A DNA stretch of 16,105 nucleotides from Candidatus Aminicenantota bacterium. Lineage in GTDB: Bacteria; Acidobacteriota; Aminicenantia; UBA2199. The stretch spans positions 1 to 16,105 of the forward strand of contig JAHELQ010000061.1 in NCBI GenBank assembly GCA_024644125.1, in the 5' to 3' direction. The position numbers were made by a program, and so were the translations under genes. A model generated the notes under the pieces. It was not told the origin of the DNA. It ran no database searches and saw only the letters and a list, made by a program, of their open reading frames with translations. Positions 7,829 through 14,277 of the stretch are shown one piece after another (the stretch's first letter is position 1; the number at the start of each line of letters is the position of its first letter).

Positions 7829-8557
7829 ATGAAAAAACTGAATCTGTTTTGCTTTCCATACGCCGGCGGATCCGCGGCCGTGTTCAATTCGTGGCGACGC
7901 TACTTGCACCGTCAAATCGAGCTTGTGGCCGTTGAATTGGCCGGCCGGGGAAAACGCATTTACGATCCCCTATACAATGATCTCGATGAAGCGGTGGAAG
8001 ATGTGTTCGGTATTATTAAAGATAAATTGAATGAAGCGCCCTACGCCCTCTTCGGGCATAGTATGGGCGGCGTCATCGCGTATGAATTGGCGCAAAAAAT
8101 CCGCCAGTTACCGTGCGCCCAACCGGTCCACATGTTTTTTTCAGGCCGCGGAGCACCCCATATCGCAGCGGAAGACGACGATCCATACTGGCATTTGCCC
8201 GATCATGAGTTCAAGGAAAAGATTCTTGAACTCGGCGGCACGCCCAGAGAATTTTTCGAGCACCCAGAGTTGTTGGAGGTCTTTCTTCCTCTGCTGAAAA
8301 ACGATTTCAAGATTGCCGAATTGTATCGCGGATCGGAAACCGTCAAGCCCCTGGAAACCGACATCACAGTATTCATCGGCAAGGAAGAAGAGGTGACTTC
8401 GGAACGGATTATCGGTTGGAAAACCCATTCGCAAAGGCTTTGCTCCTTGCATTTTTTCAACGGCGGCCATTTTTTTATCAATGAACAAACCCAAAAAGTA
8501 GTCAAAATTATTAACAATACGCTATTGGAAGAATTGCAACGGCACACCCCCCTATAA
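7829..8557 (+). CDS. Type II thioesterase (NRPS/PKS editing, alpha/beta hydrolase)
   Basis: This 242-residue protein has the thioesterase (PF00975) profile of stand-alone editing enzymes such as GrsT and SrfAD. These remove misloaded acyl groups from carrier-protein domains of peptide and polyketide synthases. Seen in order: FCFPYAGGSA near the N-terminus, VELAGRGKR at about residues 35-43, the nucleophile motif GHSMGG (Ser78), LPDHEFKEKILELGGTP at about 123-139 (a type II hallmark), and GGHFF with His214. Where the family usually has the catalytic Asp (GxxD) this protein has GKEE, so Glu187 would be the acid. Length and spacing of Ser, acid and His fit the family. No synthase gene is in the window, so it would act on one encoded elsewhere. 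GAAGGTG precedes the ATG. A free acyl-CoA thioesterase role cannot be excluded. Confidence 0.92.
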   Translation: MKKLNLFCFPYAGGSAAVFNSWRRYLHRQIELVAVELAGRGKRIYDPLYNDLDEAVEDVFGIIKDKLNEAPYALFGHSMGGVIAYELAQKIRQLPCAQPVHMFFSGRGAPHIAAEDDDPYWHLPDHEFKEKILELGGTPREFFEHPELLEVFLPLLKNDFKIAELYRGSETVKPLETDITVFIGKEEEVTSERIIGWKTHSQRLCSLHFFNGGHFFINEQTQKVVKIINNTLLEELQRHTPL

Positions 8558-8594
8558 ACCAATCTATAAACCTAAAAAATGTAGGTTTATAGGG
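8550..8594. repeat. Three-copy inverted/direct repeat forming alternative hairpins
   Basis: CTATAAACC occurs at 8552-8560 and 8564-8572 and its complement GGTTTATAG at 8584-8592. The second copy can pair with the third as an 11-bp perfect stem (8564-8574 with 8582-8592, 7-base loop). The first can instead pair as CCCTATAAACC with GGTTTATAGGG (8550-8560 with 8584-8594). The thioesterase stop codon lies inside the first copy. No T-run follows, so this is not a standard intrinsic terminator, though it may end or stabilise the transcript. Confidence 0.75.
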
Positions 8595-8620
8595 CGTAAA
8601 TGACAATTATTCGTCTCCGA

Positions 8621-8639
8621 TTTGACAAAATTTGTCAAA
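8621..8639. promoter_or_regulatory. Palindrome, candidate activator (enhancer) site
   Basis: TTTGACAAAATTTGTCAAA is a perfect 9-base inverted repeat around one central base. Its centre (8630) is about 94 bases before the start site predicted from the sigma-54-type promoter. That is within the usual range of upstream sites for sigma-54 enhancer-binding proteins. It contains TTGACA, but no acceptable -10 lies 16-18 bases downstream, so I favour an operator or enhancer over a sigma-70 promoter. Confidence 0.55.
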
Positions 8640-8697
8640 ATATTCCCCACTATATTTTCGAAAGTGCCGATAACAAATGTTTTTACATTTCTCTCCC

Positions 8698-8713
8698 TGG
8701 CAAAAATCTTGCT
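8698..8713 (+). promoter_or_regulatory. Sigma-54 (RpoN) -24/-12 promoter
   Basis: TGGCA at 8698-8702 and TTGCT at 8709-8713 give the obligatory GG-N10-GC spacing (GG 8699-8700, GC 8711-8712) and match all but two conserved positions of TGGCACG-N4-TTGCW. The predicted start near 8724 leaves a leader of about 14 bases that contains the GGAGG at 8727-8731 before the ATG at 8738. The position fits a functional promoter. Confidence 0.72.
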
Positions 8714-8737
8714 TGCTAATTAGTACGGAGGTATACA

Positions 8738-10399
8738 ATGAAAAAGTTTGCAATTTGTATAGCATTGCCCCTTATCCTTCTCCTTACTTTTGGGGGATGC
8801 GATTTCTACTCGGACAAAGATAACGACGGTCCAACCGCCAACGATACCGCCCGAGGCATTTTTACCATGACCGACGCTCCCAGCGACGATTTATCGGTAC
8901 TCCAGGTCGAGTTGACCGAGATGAAAATCAAGGACACACTCGAGAATGAAACAGTAATCTTTACCGAAGTGGAAGGTAATACCTTTATCCTGAACCTACT
9001 GGACCTGCAAGGAGTGAATGAACTTCTCGGCAGCGTTCCACTGGCGCCGGCAATATACAAAGAGATCAATCTTTCCTATAAAAACGCTATGGCTCTGGAC
9101 AACAATGGTAATCCGTTGACAATATTACCACAGCATTTTGGAAGCATCAAAATGTTGCTAAATCCTTATGTGACCGTATCTGAAGAGAATGTCTACTTCC
9201 AGATCGATTTTGATGTGAATAATTCCGTATCCAATGTCGTCAAGGGCAAACACGGTAGTTTGATGTTGATGCCCACATTGATCGTCAAAATCAACAACGT
9301 CGAAGACGGCGATTGCCAATTGGACGAATTAAAAGGCGAAGTGATCTCGGTCGATTCCATGTCGTTGGTGGTGATGTTCAACGGAAACGAATTGAATGTC
9401 GCTCTGACCGACAGCACAGTGGTGGAAGTGGATGAATTGATCATGAATCCCACCTATCCAAACTTCGATCTAACCGCTCTTCTTTTCCCGGGCAATACCG
9501 TCGAGATCAAGGGAACACTCGATACCGAGACCAACACTGTTACCGCCACATCGATCGAGCGGAAATTCGATGACGAAGGGGTTGAATACAAGGGTATCAT
9601 TCTGGCGACCGGCGAGACCACCTTCGATTTGATGGTACTCGACGCCCTGGATTCAGGTCTCGAGATCGGTTCGATCCAGACAGTGACAATCACCGAGGAC
9701 ACATTCATTTTCTATTGCGATCCTTACACGCCCGCGATCCAGGAGATGTTGGCTGTGGGCCAGAGGGCCAAAGTGCTGGGAAGCGGCGACGACCTCTCCC
9801 AGGCGGAAAAAGTCAAACTCTGCGAGACCAAACTCAAAGGCACTGTTGTCTCAGTCAATCCGGAATTGAATCAAATCACGATGAATGTCGAATGCATCTG
9901 CGGAGTCAATGTCGCTAGCATTCCCAATTTTGTGAATCCGATTGTGGTGGAGTTCGAGAACGGCTTCCCCACGGATGTAGTTGTGGATGATGAAATCAAG
10001 GTGGAAGGTCATTTCAACCGAGTGACTATCGGAGTCTTCACGGCAGTAAGTTACGAGATCGAAAATGAAGACGACGATGACGAAGGAGAAAACGACGGCA
10101 GTCACGGAACAGTGGTGGGCAAGATTTATTCGCTCGTTACTACGGCCCCTCTGGTAATCACCATTACCCGCGGCGGCGAAGGCGGGAATATGGATGGTAG
10201 GACCATCACCGTAGAAGTGACGACGGGCACGGATTTGATCGAACGCCAGCAAACCGGCAATTCCACCAAATCCATTACACAAGAAGAATTCATCGAAGGC
10301 ATCAATAACAAGACCTATTGGAAATTGAAAGCCGACGGCACCTATTCGGACGGCAAATTGATCGCCGGAAAAATAATCGCCGATATCAAAAAGAAATAA
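8738..10399 (+). CDS. Lipoprotein with DUF4382 and four DUF5666-like beta modules
   Basis: This 553-residue exported protein begins with a signal peptide (KK, hydrophobic 5-19) ending in FGGC, so Cys21 should be lipidated. Residue 22 is Asp, which in enterobacteria would favour inner-membrane retention, though the rule may not apply here. Residues about 39-190 (GIFTMTDAPSDDLSVLQVEL onward) match DUF4382. After that come four similar beta-rich units starting near residues 198 (LKGEVISVD), 285 (YKGIILATG), 367 (LKGTVVSVNP) and 457 (GTVVGKIYS). Each has a pattern of G-x-V/I, a strand, then A-x-x-V-x-x-x-G, resembling DUF5666. An acidic linker, ENEDDDDEGEND, lies at 442-453. No enzymatic motif is visible. 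A binding or structural surface role is plausible but unproven. It is a single-gene unit with a sigma-54-type promoter and its own terminator. Confidence 0.85.
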   Translation: MKKFAICIALPLILLLTFGGCDFYSDKDNDGPTANDTARGIFTMTDAPSDDLSVLQVELTEMKIKDTLENETVIFTEVEGNTFILNLLDLQGVNELLGSVPLAPAIYKEINLSYKNAMALDNNGNPLTILPQHFGSIKMLLNPYVTVSEENVYFQIDFDVNNSVSNVVKGKHGSLMLMPTLIVKINNVEDGDCQLDELKGEVISVDSMSLVVMFNGNELNVALTDSTVVEVDELIMNPTYPNFDLTALLFPGNTVEIKGTLDTETNTVTATSIERKFDDEGVEYKGIILATGETTFDLMVLDALDSGLEIGSIQTVTITEDTFIFYCDPYTPAIQEMLAVGQRAKVLGSGDDLSQAEKVKLCETKLKGTVVSVNPELNQITMNVECICGVNVASIPNFVNPIVVEFENGFPTDVVVDDEIKVEGHFNRVTIGVFTAVSYEIENEDDDDEGENDGSHGTVVGKIYSLVTTAPLVITITRGGEGGNMDGRTITVEVTTGTDLIERQQTGNSTKSITQEEFIEGINNKTYWKLKADGTYSDGKLIAGKIIADIKKK

Positions 10400-10418
10400 G
10401 CCCATACATCCATTTTTT

Positions 10419-10450
10419 GAAACGCCCCCCATCATCGCAGGGGGCGTTTC
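10419..10450 (+). terminator. Intrinsic terminator of the DUF4382 lipoprotein gene
   Basis: GAAACGCCCCC (10419-10429) pairs perfectly with GGGGGCGTTTC (10440-10450) around a 10-base loop. It is followed by GCTTTTA. It lies 20 bases after the stop codon. Confidence 0.9.
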
Positions 10451-10484
10451 GCTTTTAAGGGGAGACACAAAAAATCGCTGAAAC

Positions 10485-10513
10485 TTTACGTTTGGGTAAT
10501 GTTATCGTATAAT
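10485..10513 (+). promoter_or_regulatory. Promoter of the gltX-rlmB operon
   Basis: TTTACG (10485-10490), a 17-base spacer and a perfect TATAAT (10508-10513) lie just upstream of GAGAGG and the gltX ATG. The strong -10 makes this the likely operon promoter. No T-box or other leader structure fits in the roughly 17-base leader. Confidence 0.75.
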
Positions 10514-10536
10514 CTGAACCTACAAGAGAGGTAACC

Positions 10537-12006
10537 ATGACGAGATTACGTTTTGCACCGTCTCCCACCGGATTTGTGCATGTGGGAAATGCCAGGACCG
10601 CTCTATTCAATTTTTTGCACAGTAAACATTCGAATGGTCAACTGGTACTGAGAATCGAGGACACCGATCTGGAACGTTCTAAAAAGGAATACGAAGATAA
10701 TTTGATAAAAGACCTCCGGTGGCTTGGGATTGTCTGGGAAGAAGGACCCGATAAAGGTGGAGCCGAGGGACCGTACCGCCAATCGGAACGAACCGGCTTG
10801 TACAACGAGTACGCCCATAAATTGATCGATGCCGGAAAGGCATATTATTGTTTTTGTACTCCGGAAGAGCTGGAGAAACAAAAAGAAGAGGCGATCGCCG
10901 CGGGGCGGCCTCCGGGATATTCGGGGAAATGCCGGAACATTCCGTTGGCAGAGGCGGAAAAAATGATAAAAGCCGGCCAGGAGGCTGCAATCAGGTTCGC
11001 CATTCCGTCCGGTGTAGCGGTTACATTCCAGGATCTGGTACGGGGGGAAGTGACCTTCGATTCCGATCTTCTTCACGATCTGGTCATCATACGCTCCAAT
11101 GGTATGCCGGCGTACAATTTTTCCGTGGTGATAGACGATCATTTGATGAAGATAGATCTCGTGGTCCGGGGCGAGGACCATCTCTCCAATACCGCCCGCC
11201 AGGTATTGTTGTACCGCGCGTTCACGTTTCCGCTGCCGAAGTTCGCCCACCTATCGATGGTGATGGGAGCGGATAACTCCAAACTTTCCAAGCGTCACGG
11301 TTCAACCTCCATTTCCCAATTCAGGGAGCAAGGTTATTTACCGCAAGCGTTGTTCAATTATCTGGCGCTTCTGGGTTGGTCTCCCGGGGACGAGACAGAA
11401 ATTATGAACGCCGACCAATTGGCCCGCAAGTTCAATCTCGAGAAGGTATCGAAGTCCGCGGCGATATTCGATTACCAGAAATTGAAATGGATGAACCGGG
11501 AACATATTCGTTTGTTGGATCATCTCCAATTGGGCCGCGCGTTGGAACCTTTTTTGCGGCAAGCGGGTTACTCGTTCCCGCCGACAGATGAACAATTGCA
11601 ATGGATCGGGAAGACAGCCTCGGTACTCTCCAGCTATACTTATTTGTTGGGAGAGATGGCGGGGGAATTCGGACAATTTACATCCATCGAGTTTCCCGAA
11701 GGCATGGTACGGGAATTGCGGGATAACGAACGGGCTTACACAGTCATTTCCCGCGTCTACGAAGCGATTGCGCAGATGAAATCGCCGGTGGCGTTTCAGG
11801 AAATCGTAACCATTACGAAAACCATCCAGAAGGAGACTGGAATCAAGGGCAAAGAGCTCTATCATCCGATTCGTTTGGCTCTTACTGGAAAGGAATCGGG
11901 TATCGAATTGAGCGATTTTATCCCTATCATCGAGGAAGGTTCGATTTTACCGCTTACTCCCGCTGTGCAAAACATGAAATCGCGGTTGGAAATGATCGTA
12001 AAATGA
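10537..12006 (+). CDS. gltX: Glutamyl-tRNA synthetase
   Basis: This 489-residue class I aminoacyl-tRNA synthetase charges tRNA-Glu (and, in bacteria lacking GlnRS, also tRNA-Gln) with glutamate. The N-terminus RFAPSPTGFVHVGNARTALF has the HIGH-type motif as HVGN (15-18). RIEDTD follows at 39-44. The KMSKS-type motif is KLSKR at 249-253, followed by HGS. C105, C107, Y128 and C132 form the zinc site seen in many bacterial GluRS proteins. RGEDH (211-215) is also typical. Its length matches the family norm and the C-terminal anticodon-binding region is present. The stop codon overlaps the next start (ATGA), so the methyltransferase is translationally coupled. Whether the enzyme is discriminating or also charges tRNA-Gln cannot be decided from the window. 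Confidence 0.98.
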   Translation: MTRLRFAPSPTGFVHVGNARTALFNFLHSKHSNGQLVLRIEDTDLERSKKEYEDNLIKDLRWLGIVWEEGPDKGGAEGPYRQSERTGLYNEYAHKLIDAGKAYYCFCTPEELEKQKEEAIAAGRPPGYSGKCRNIPLAEAEKMIKAGQEAAIRFAIPSGVAVTFQDLVRGEVTFDSDLLHDLVIIRSNGMPAYNFSVVIDDHLMKIDLVVRGEDHLSNTARQVLLYRAFTFPLPKFAHLSMVMGADNSKLSKRHGSTSISQFREQGYLPQALFNYLALLGWSPGDETEIMNADQLARKFNLEKVSKSAAIFDYQKLKWMNREHIRLLDHLQLGRALEPFLRQAGYSFPPTDEQLQWIGKTASVLSSYTYLLGEMAGEFGQFTSIEFPEGMVRELRDNERAYTVISRVYEAIAQMKSPVAFQEIVTITKTIQKETGIKGKELYHPIRLALTGKESGIELSDFIPIIEEGSILPLTPAVQNMKSRLEMIVK

Positions 12007-12719
12007 ATATATCGACACTGAACGCTTTGATCGAGGCCCTCAAGGCAGGGCAGGCCGTCAACAAAGTTTTGATCAGCCGCAGTAAACAAGACCGGAAAGT
12101 AGATCTTATCAAAAAAATGTGCAAGCAGAACAACATCATGTTCCAATTGGTGCCGCAGGAAGCCATCGACCGCAAAGCCGGGGCTAAAAACCAGGGAGTG
12201 TTCGCGGAATTGTCACCGATTCGTTTCTATGAGTTGCAAGAGATCATCGACGCGGCAAAAAACGGATTTATCCTGGTTTTGGATCGGATCAACGATACCG
12301 GAAACATGGGCGCCATGATCAGAACCGCTGTTGCTGCGGGTGTAGACGGCATCATCATCTCCAGGCGGGATTCCGCCCCGGTAAACGAGACCGTGTTAAA
12401 AACCTCGGCCGGGACATTGATGAAGGCGAAGATTTGCCAGTCAAAGAACTTGTCCCAGGACCTCGATACCTTGAAAAGCGAAGGCTTTTGGGTTATCGGA
12501 ACAGAAATGAGCGGATTTGTCCCGTATTATGATTATGATTTTTCTTACAAGACGGTTTTGGTGATGGGGAGTGAAAATAGCGGAATGTCGCCTTTGCTCA
12601 AGAAAAAAGCTGACCAGTTGATCTCGATTCCCCACTCCCGGGACGTTGAATCACTGAACGTCTCAGTGGCCGCCGGTGTGATATTGTTTGAAGCTCTCCG
12701 TCAAAAGAAGAAGGATTAG
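12003..12719 (+). CDS. rlmB: TrmH/SpoU-family rRNA 2'-O-methyltransferase, RlmB-like
   Basis: This 238-residue SPOUT methyltransferase has a small N-terminal substrate-binding domain (about 1-75, beginning STLNALIEALKAG) and a knotted catalytic domain. Motif 1 is NDTGNMGAMIRTA (97-109, with Asn101 and Arg107). SAG at 135-137 is followed by motif 2 VLVMGSENSGM (185-195) and motif 3 with SLNVSVAAGV (217-226). This set is diagnostic for the family. RlmB methylates the 2'-OH of G2251 in 23S rRNA. The length and N-terminal domain fit RlmB best, but other TrmH-family rRNA or tRNA enzymes look alike, so the exact target is inferred. The start overlaps the gltX stop by 4 bases (ATGA), with no separate promoter. 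It ends before an intergenic hairpin and the convergent groES. Confidence 0.9.
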   Translation: MNISTLNALIEALKAGQAVNKVLISRSKQDRKVDLIKKMCKQNNIMFQLVPQEAIDRKAGAKNQGVFAELSPIRFYELQEIIDAAKNGFILVLDRINDTGNMGAMIRTAVAAGVDGIIISRRDSAPVNETVLKTSAGTLMKAKICQSKNLSQDLDTLKSEGFWVIGTEMSGFVPYYDYDFSYKTVLVMGSENSGMSPLLKKKADQLISIPHSRDVESLNVSVAAGVILFEALRQKKKD

Positions 12720-12726
12720 GTACGAA

Positions 12727-12745
12727 GGGCCGGATTGACCGGCCC
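12727..12745. terminator. Intergenic hairpin between convergent rlmB and groES
   Basis: GGGCCGG (12727-12733) and CCGGCCC (12739-12745) form a perfect 7-bp GC stem with a 5-base loop, 8 bases past the rlmB stop and 12 past the groES stop. Neither side has a clean T-run, so it is only a possible bidirectional terminator. Confidence 0.5.
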
Positions 12746-12756
12746 GTTGCGAAAAA

Positions 12757-13023
12757 TTATTCCACTTTTCCTAAAAGGTCCGAACGGGAAATGATCAGGT
12801 GTTTGGCGCCATCGATCTTAATCTCTTCTCCGGCATATTTACCGAAAATTACTTTATCGCCGACTTTGATGAGTCCCTGAAGTTCCTCGTCGGTTCCGAC
12901 AGCCACCACTTCGCCGATTACCGGCTTCTCTTTCGCTGTGTCGGGAATAATGATGGAACCTACTTTTTCTTCATTTTCTATCGGTTTTACCAGTACTCTG
13001 TCATCTAACGGTTGAATTTTCAT
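12757..13023 (-). CDS. groES: Co-chaperonin GroES (orphan copy)
   Basis: This 88-residue GroES forms the heptameric lid of the GroEL folding chamber in the cytoplasm. MKIQPLDDRVLVKP at the N-terminus, IPDTAKEKPVIGEVVAVG in the middle and GDKVIFGKYAGEEIKIDG near residues 60-77 are diagnostic. I chose the ATG at 13023 because an AGGAGG sits 6 bases upstream and the protein then has the usual start. A longer frame opens upstream but adds unrelated residues. Two oddities: groEL does not follow (a hairpin and the convergent rlmB do), and the mobile loop reads EEKVGSIIIP instead of the usual EEKTxGGIxIP form, one residue shorter and without the double glycine. No CIRCE heat-shock element is visible upstream. 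A complete groES-groEL operon may exist elsewhere. Confidence 0.97.
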   Translation of the reverse strand: MKIQPLDDRVLVKPIENEEKVGSIIIPDTAKEKPVIGEVVAVGTDEELQGLIKVGDKVIFGKYAGEEIKIDGAKHLIISRSDLLGKVE

Positions 13024-13086
13024 ACATAACCTCCTTCTATTTTTGTATATATTTTCATACTTAATCACATGATATTTTAGACTGAA

Positions 13087-13115
13087 TTTTTAACACATTT
13101 TCACCTGCTTGTCAA
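13087..13115 (-). promoter_or_regulatory. Promoter of groES
   Basis: On the minus strand a perfect TTGACA (13115-13110), a 17-base spacer and TAAAAA (13092-13087) form a plausible sigma-70 promoter. It would leave a leader of about 60 bases, A/T-rich, ending in the groES ribosome site. Confidence 0.6.
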
Positions 13116-13142
13116 CCTAAGAAGGGGAGAAGCGCAACCGGA

Positions 13143-13165
13143 AAACCCTTTAAAATAAAGGCTTT
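13143..13165 (-). terminator. Possible terminator of the sigma/anti-sigma operon
   Basis: On the minus strand AAAGCCTTT and AAAGGGTTT form a 9-bp stem with one mismatch and a 5-base loop, followed by TTCC. It lies about 43 bases after the anti-sigma stop. It is weak because it is A/T-rich and has a short T-run. Confidence 0.4.
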
Positions 13166-13207
13166 CATCGCTATGACGGCGAGGCGCCCCCGCATCTCCT
13201 TGCCGGG

Positions 13208-14221
13208 TCACCGGCGTTCGGACAGATTCTCGAACTCCCGGATGGTCTGAATGGCGATTTCTCTATAAATTCCGGTGAGACGGGGGAGAAGATTCTTCCA
13301 TTTCTCAATCGATTCCGCTGACGGAATTCCGGTAGCGGCCGGGTGCCAGGAGCCAGAATAAAAATACCCTTTCATCGCCAATTGAGCGAACTCCCGCTGG
13401 ATAGTATCGGGCGGACTTTTTTCCAGAAGGCGCGGAACATCGGGTAAAACTTCAGAGGAAGCGACTTTCGCTTCCTCTCGATGCTGAAGTCGAGTTCGCA
13501 CTGCCTCCTTTTCCCTTTTTTTACCGGTTTTCAGCTCGTCGGCCTTCGCAATCTCGCGCCCGTCCCGAAGATGCGCCTCGGATTCCTGGATTTCCCCTTT
13601 GTCCGCCGGAGGCGCCTCATTTTCAAGTTTTTGCGCTTCCTGACTCTCCCGAACGACTGGTTTTGCCGCAGAGGCAAGGCCAGTCGAGAATCGATCGGCG
13701 GCATCGTCAAATTCCTTTTTTTCGACGGCTTTCGCTTTTTTTCTGGATTGGGCTTTTTGTGGAACCGCGACTACGGGGGCGGGAGGCGTCGCGGTTGAAT
13801 CTTTTGCGATTTCTTTTTTCTCCGGCGATTGGCGAAATTCTTCAGCCAACCGTCCGACGCTCTTCGATTCCGCCTGTTCCACCATTGGCAGAGACGCATC
13901 GTCTCGTTTCAATTGCAGACCGCTTCGATACACGACAAATACTGAGGCAACAATGATCAGGACGCTGGCGGCCATGGCCAACGGGCGAAAAATAGTAGAC
14001 CGTATTTTCACCTGCGGACGTGTCAATTTCATTGTTAGCATATAGACATCATAACAATCGGCGCAGGATGAAACATGCCGTAGGAGGCGGTCCCGCTCCG
14101 CGCCCTGGAGCCGTCCCTCCGCCAATGCGGCGATATCTTCGGCGGATGGACACGATTCTCCATTTCGCAGCTTCAACTCACCAGCCAGAAACCGGCCTAA
14201 TTTATCTTTATCTTCCGTCAT
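13208..14221 (-). CDS. Membrane anti-sigma factor-like protein with N-terminal zinc finger
   Basis: This 337-residue protein has an N-terminal zinc-finger anti-sigma pattern: CPSAEDIAALAEGRL (24-38), then HVSSCADC with His49, Cys53 and Cys56 (HxxxCxxC). A single membrane segment follows at about 81-98 (LAMAASVLIIVASVFVVY). The rest, predicted outside the cytoplasm, is low-complexity and rich in Lys, Glu, Ala and Pro to about residue 270, ending in a short globular-looking part (GYFYSGSWHPAATGIP). Such proteins hold a partner sigma factor at the membrane until a signal releases it. The gene directly follows a sigma-factor gene with a 56-base gap on the same strand, which supports that pairing. 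I chose ATG at 14221 because GGAG lies 8 bases upstream. A GTG 18 bases earlier has no ribosome site. Confidence 0.8.
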   Translation of the reverse strand: MTEDKDKLGRFLAGELKLRNGESCPSAEDIAALAEGRLQGAERDRLLRHVSSCADCYDVYMLTMKLTRPQVKIRSTIFRPLAMAASVLIIVASVFVVYRSGLQLKRDDASLPMVEQAESKSVGRLAEEFRQSPEKKEIAKDSTATPPAPVVAVPQKAQSRKKAKAVEKKEFDDAADRFSTGLASAAKPVVRESQEAQKLENEAPPADKGEIQESEAHLRDGREIAKADELKTGKKREKEAVRTRLQHREEAKVASSEVLPDVPRLLEKSPPDTIQREFAQLAMKGYFYSGSWHPAATGIPSAESIEKWKNLLPRLTGIYREIAIQTIREFENLSERR

Positions 14222-14277
14222 GATCTGCACTCCAATCACTCGTAGTTATAGTCGGACATGGGGCGAATTTTTCCCAT

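Noticed and set aside
9851..11250. Minus-strand frames of 205 and 215 residues
   Set aside because: They are antisense to the DUF4382 lipoprotein and gltX, both securely identified on the plus strand, and resemble no family.
11951..11957. CGCTTAC as the right end of the IS66 element
   Set aside because: It lies inside the intact gltX gene, 6 kb away beyond conserved genes, so it is a chance match.
13024..13068. Longer GroES start 15 codons upstream
   Set aside because: The extra residues are unlike any GroES, and the strong AGGAGG sits between that start and the normal MKIQPLDDRV start.
13024..13120. CIRCE heat-shock operator upstream of groES
   Set aside because: No TTAGCACTC-N9-GAGTGCTAA-like sequence is present.
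14222..14239. GTG start giving a 343-residue anti-sigma protein
   Set aside because: It has no ribosome site, and the GGAG lying inside this extension serves the ATG at 14221.
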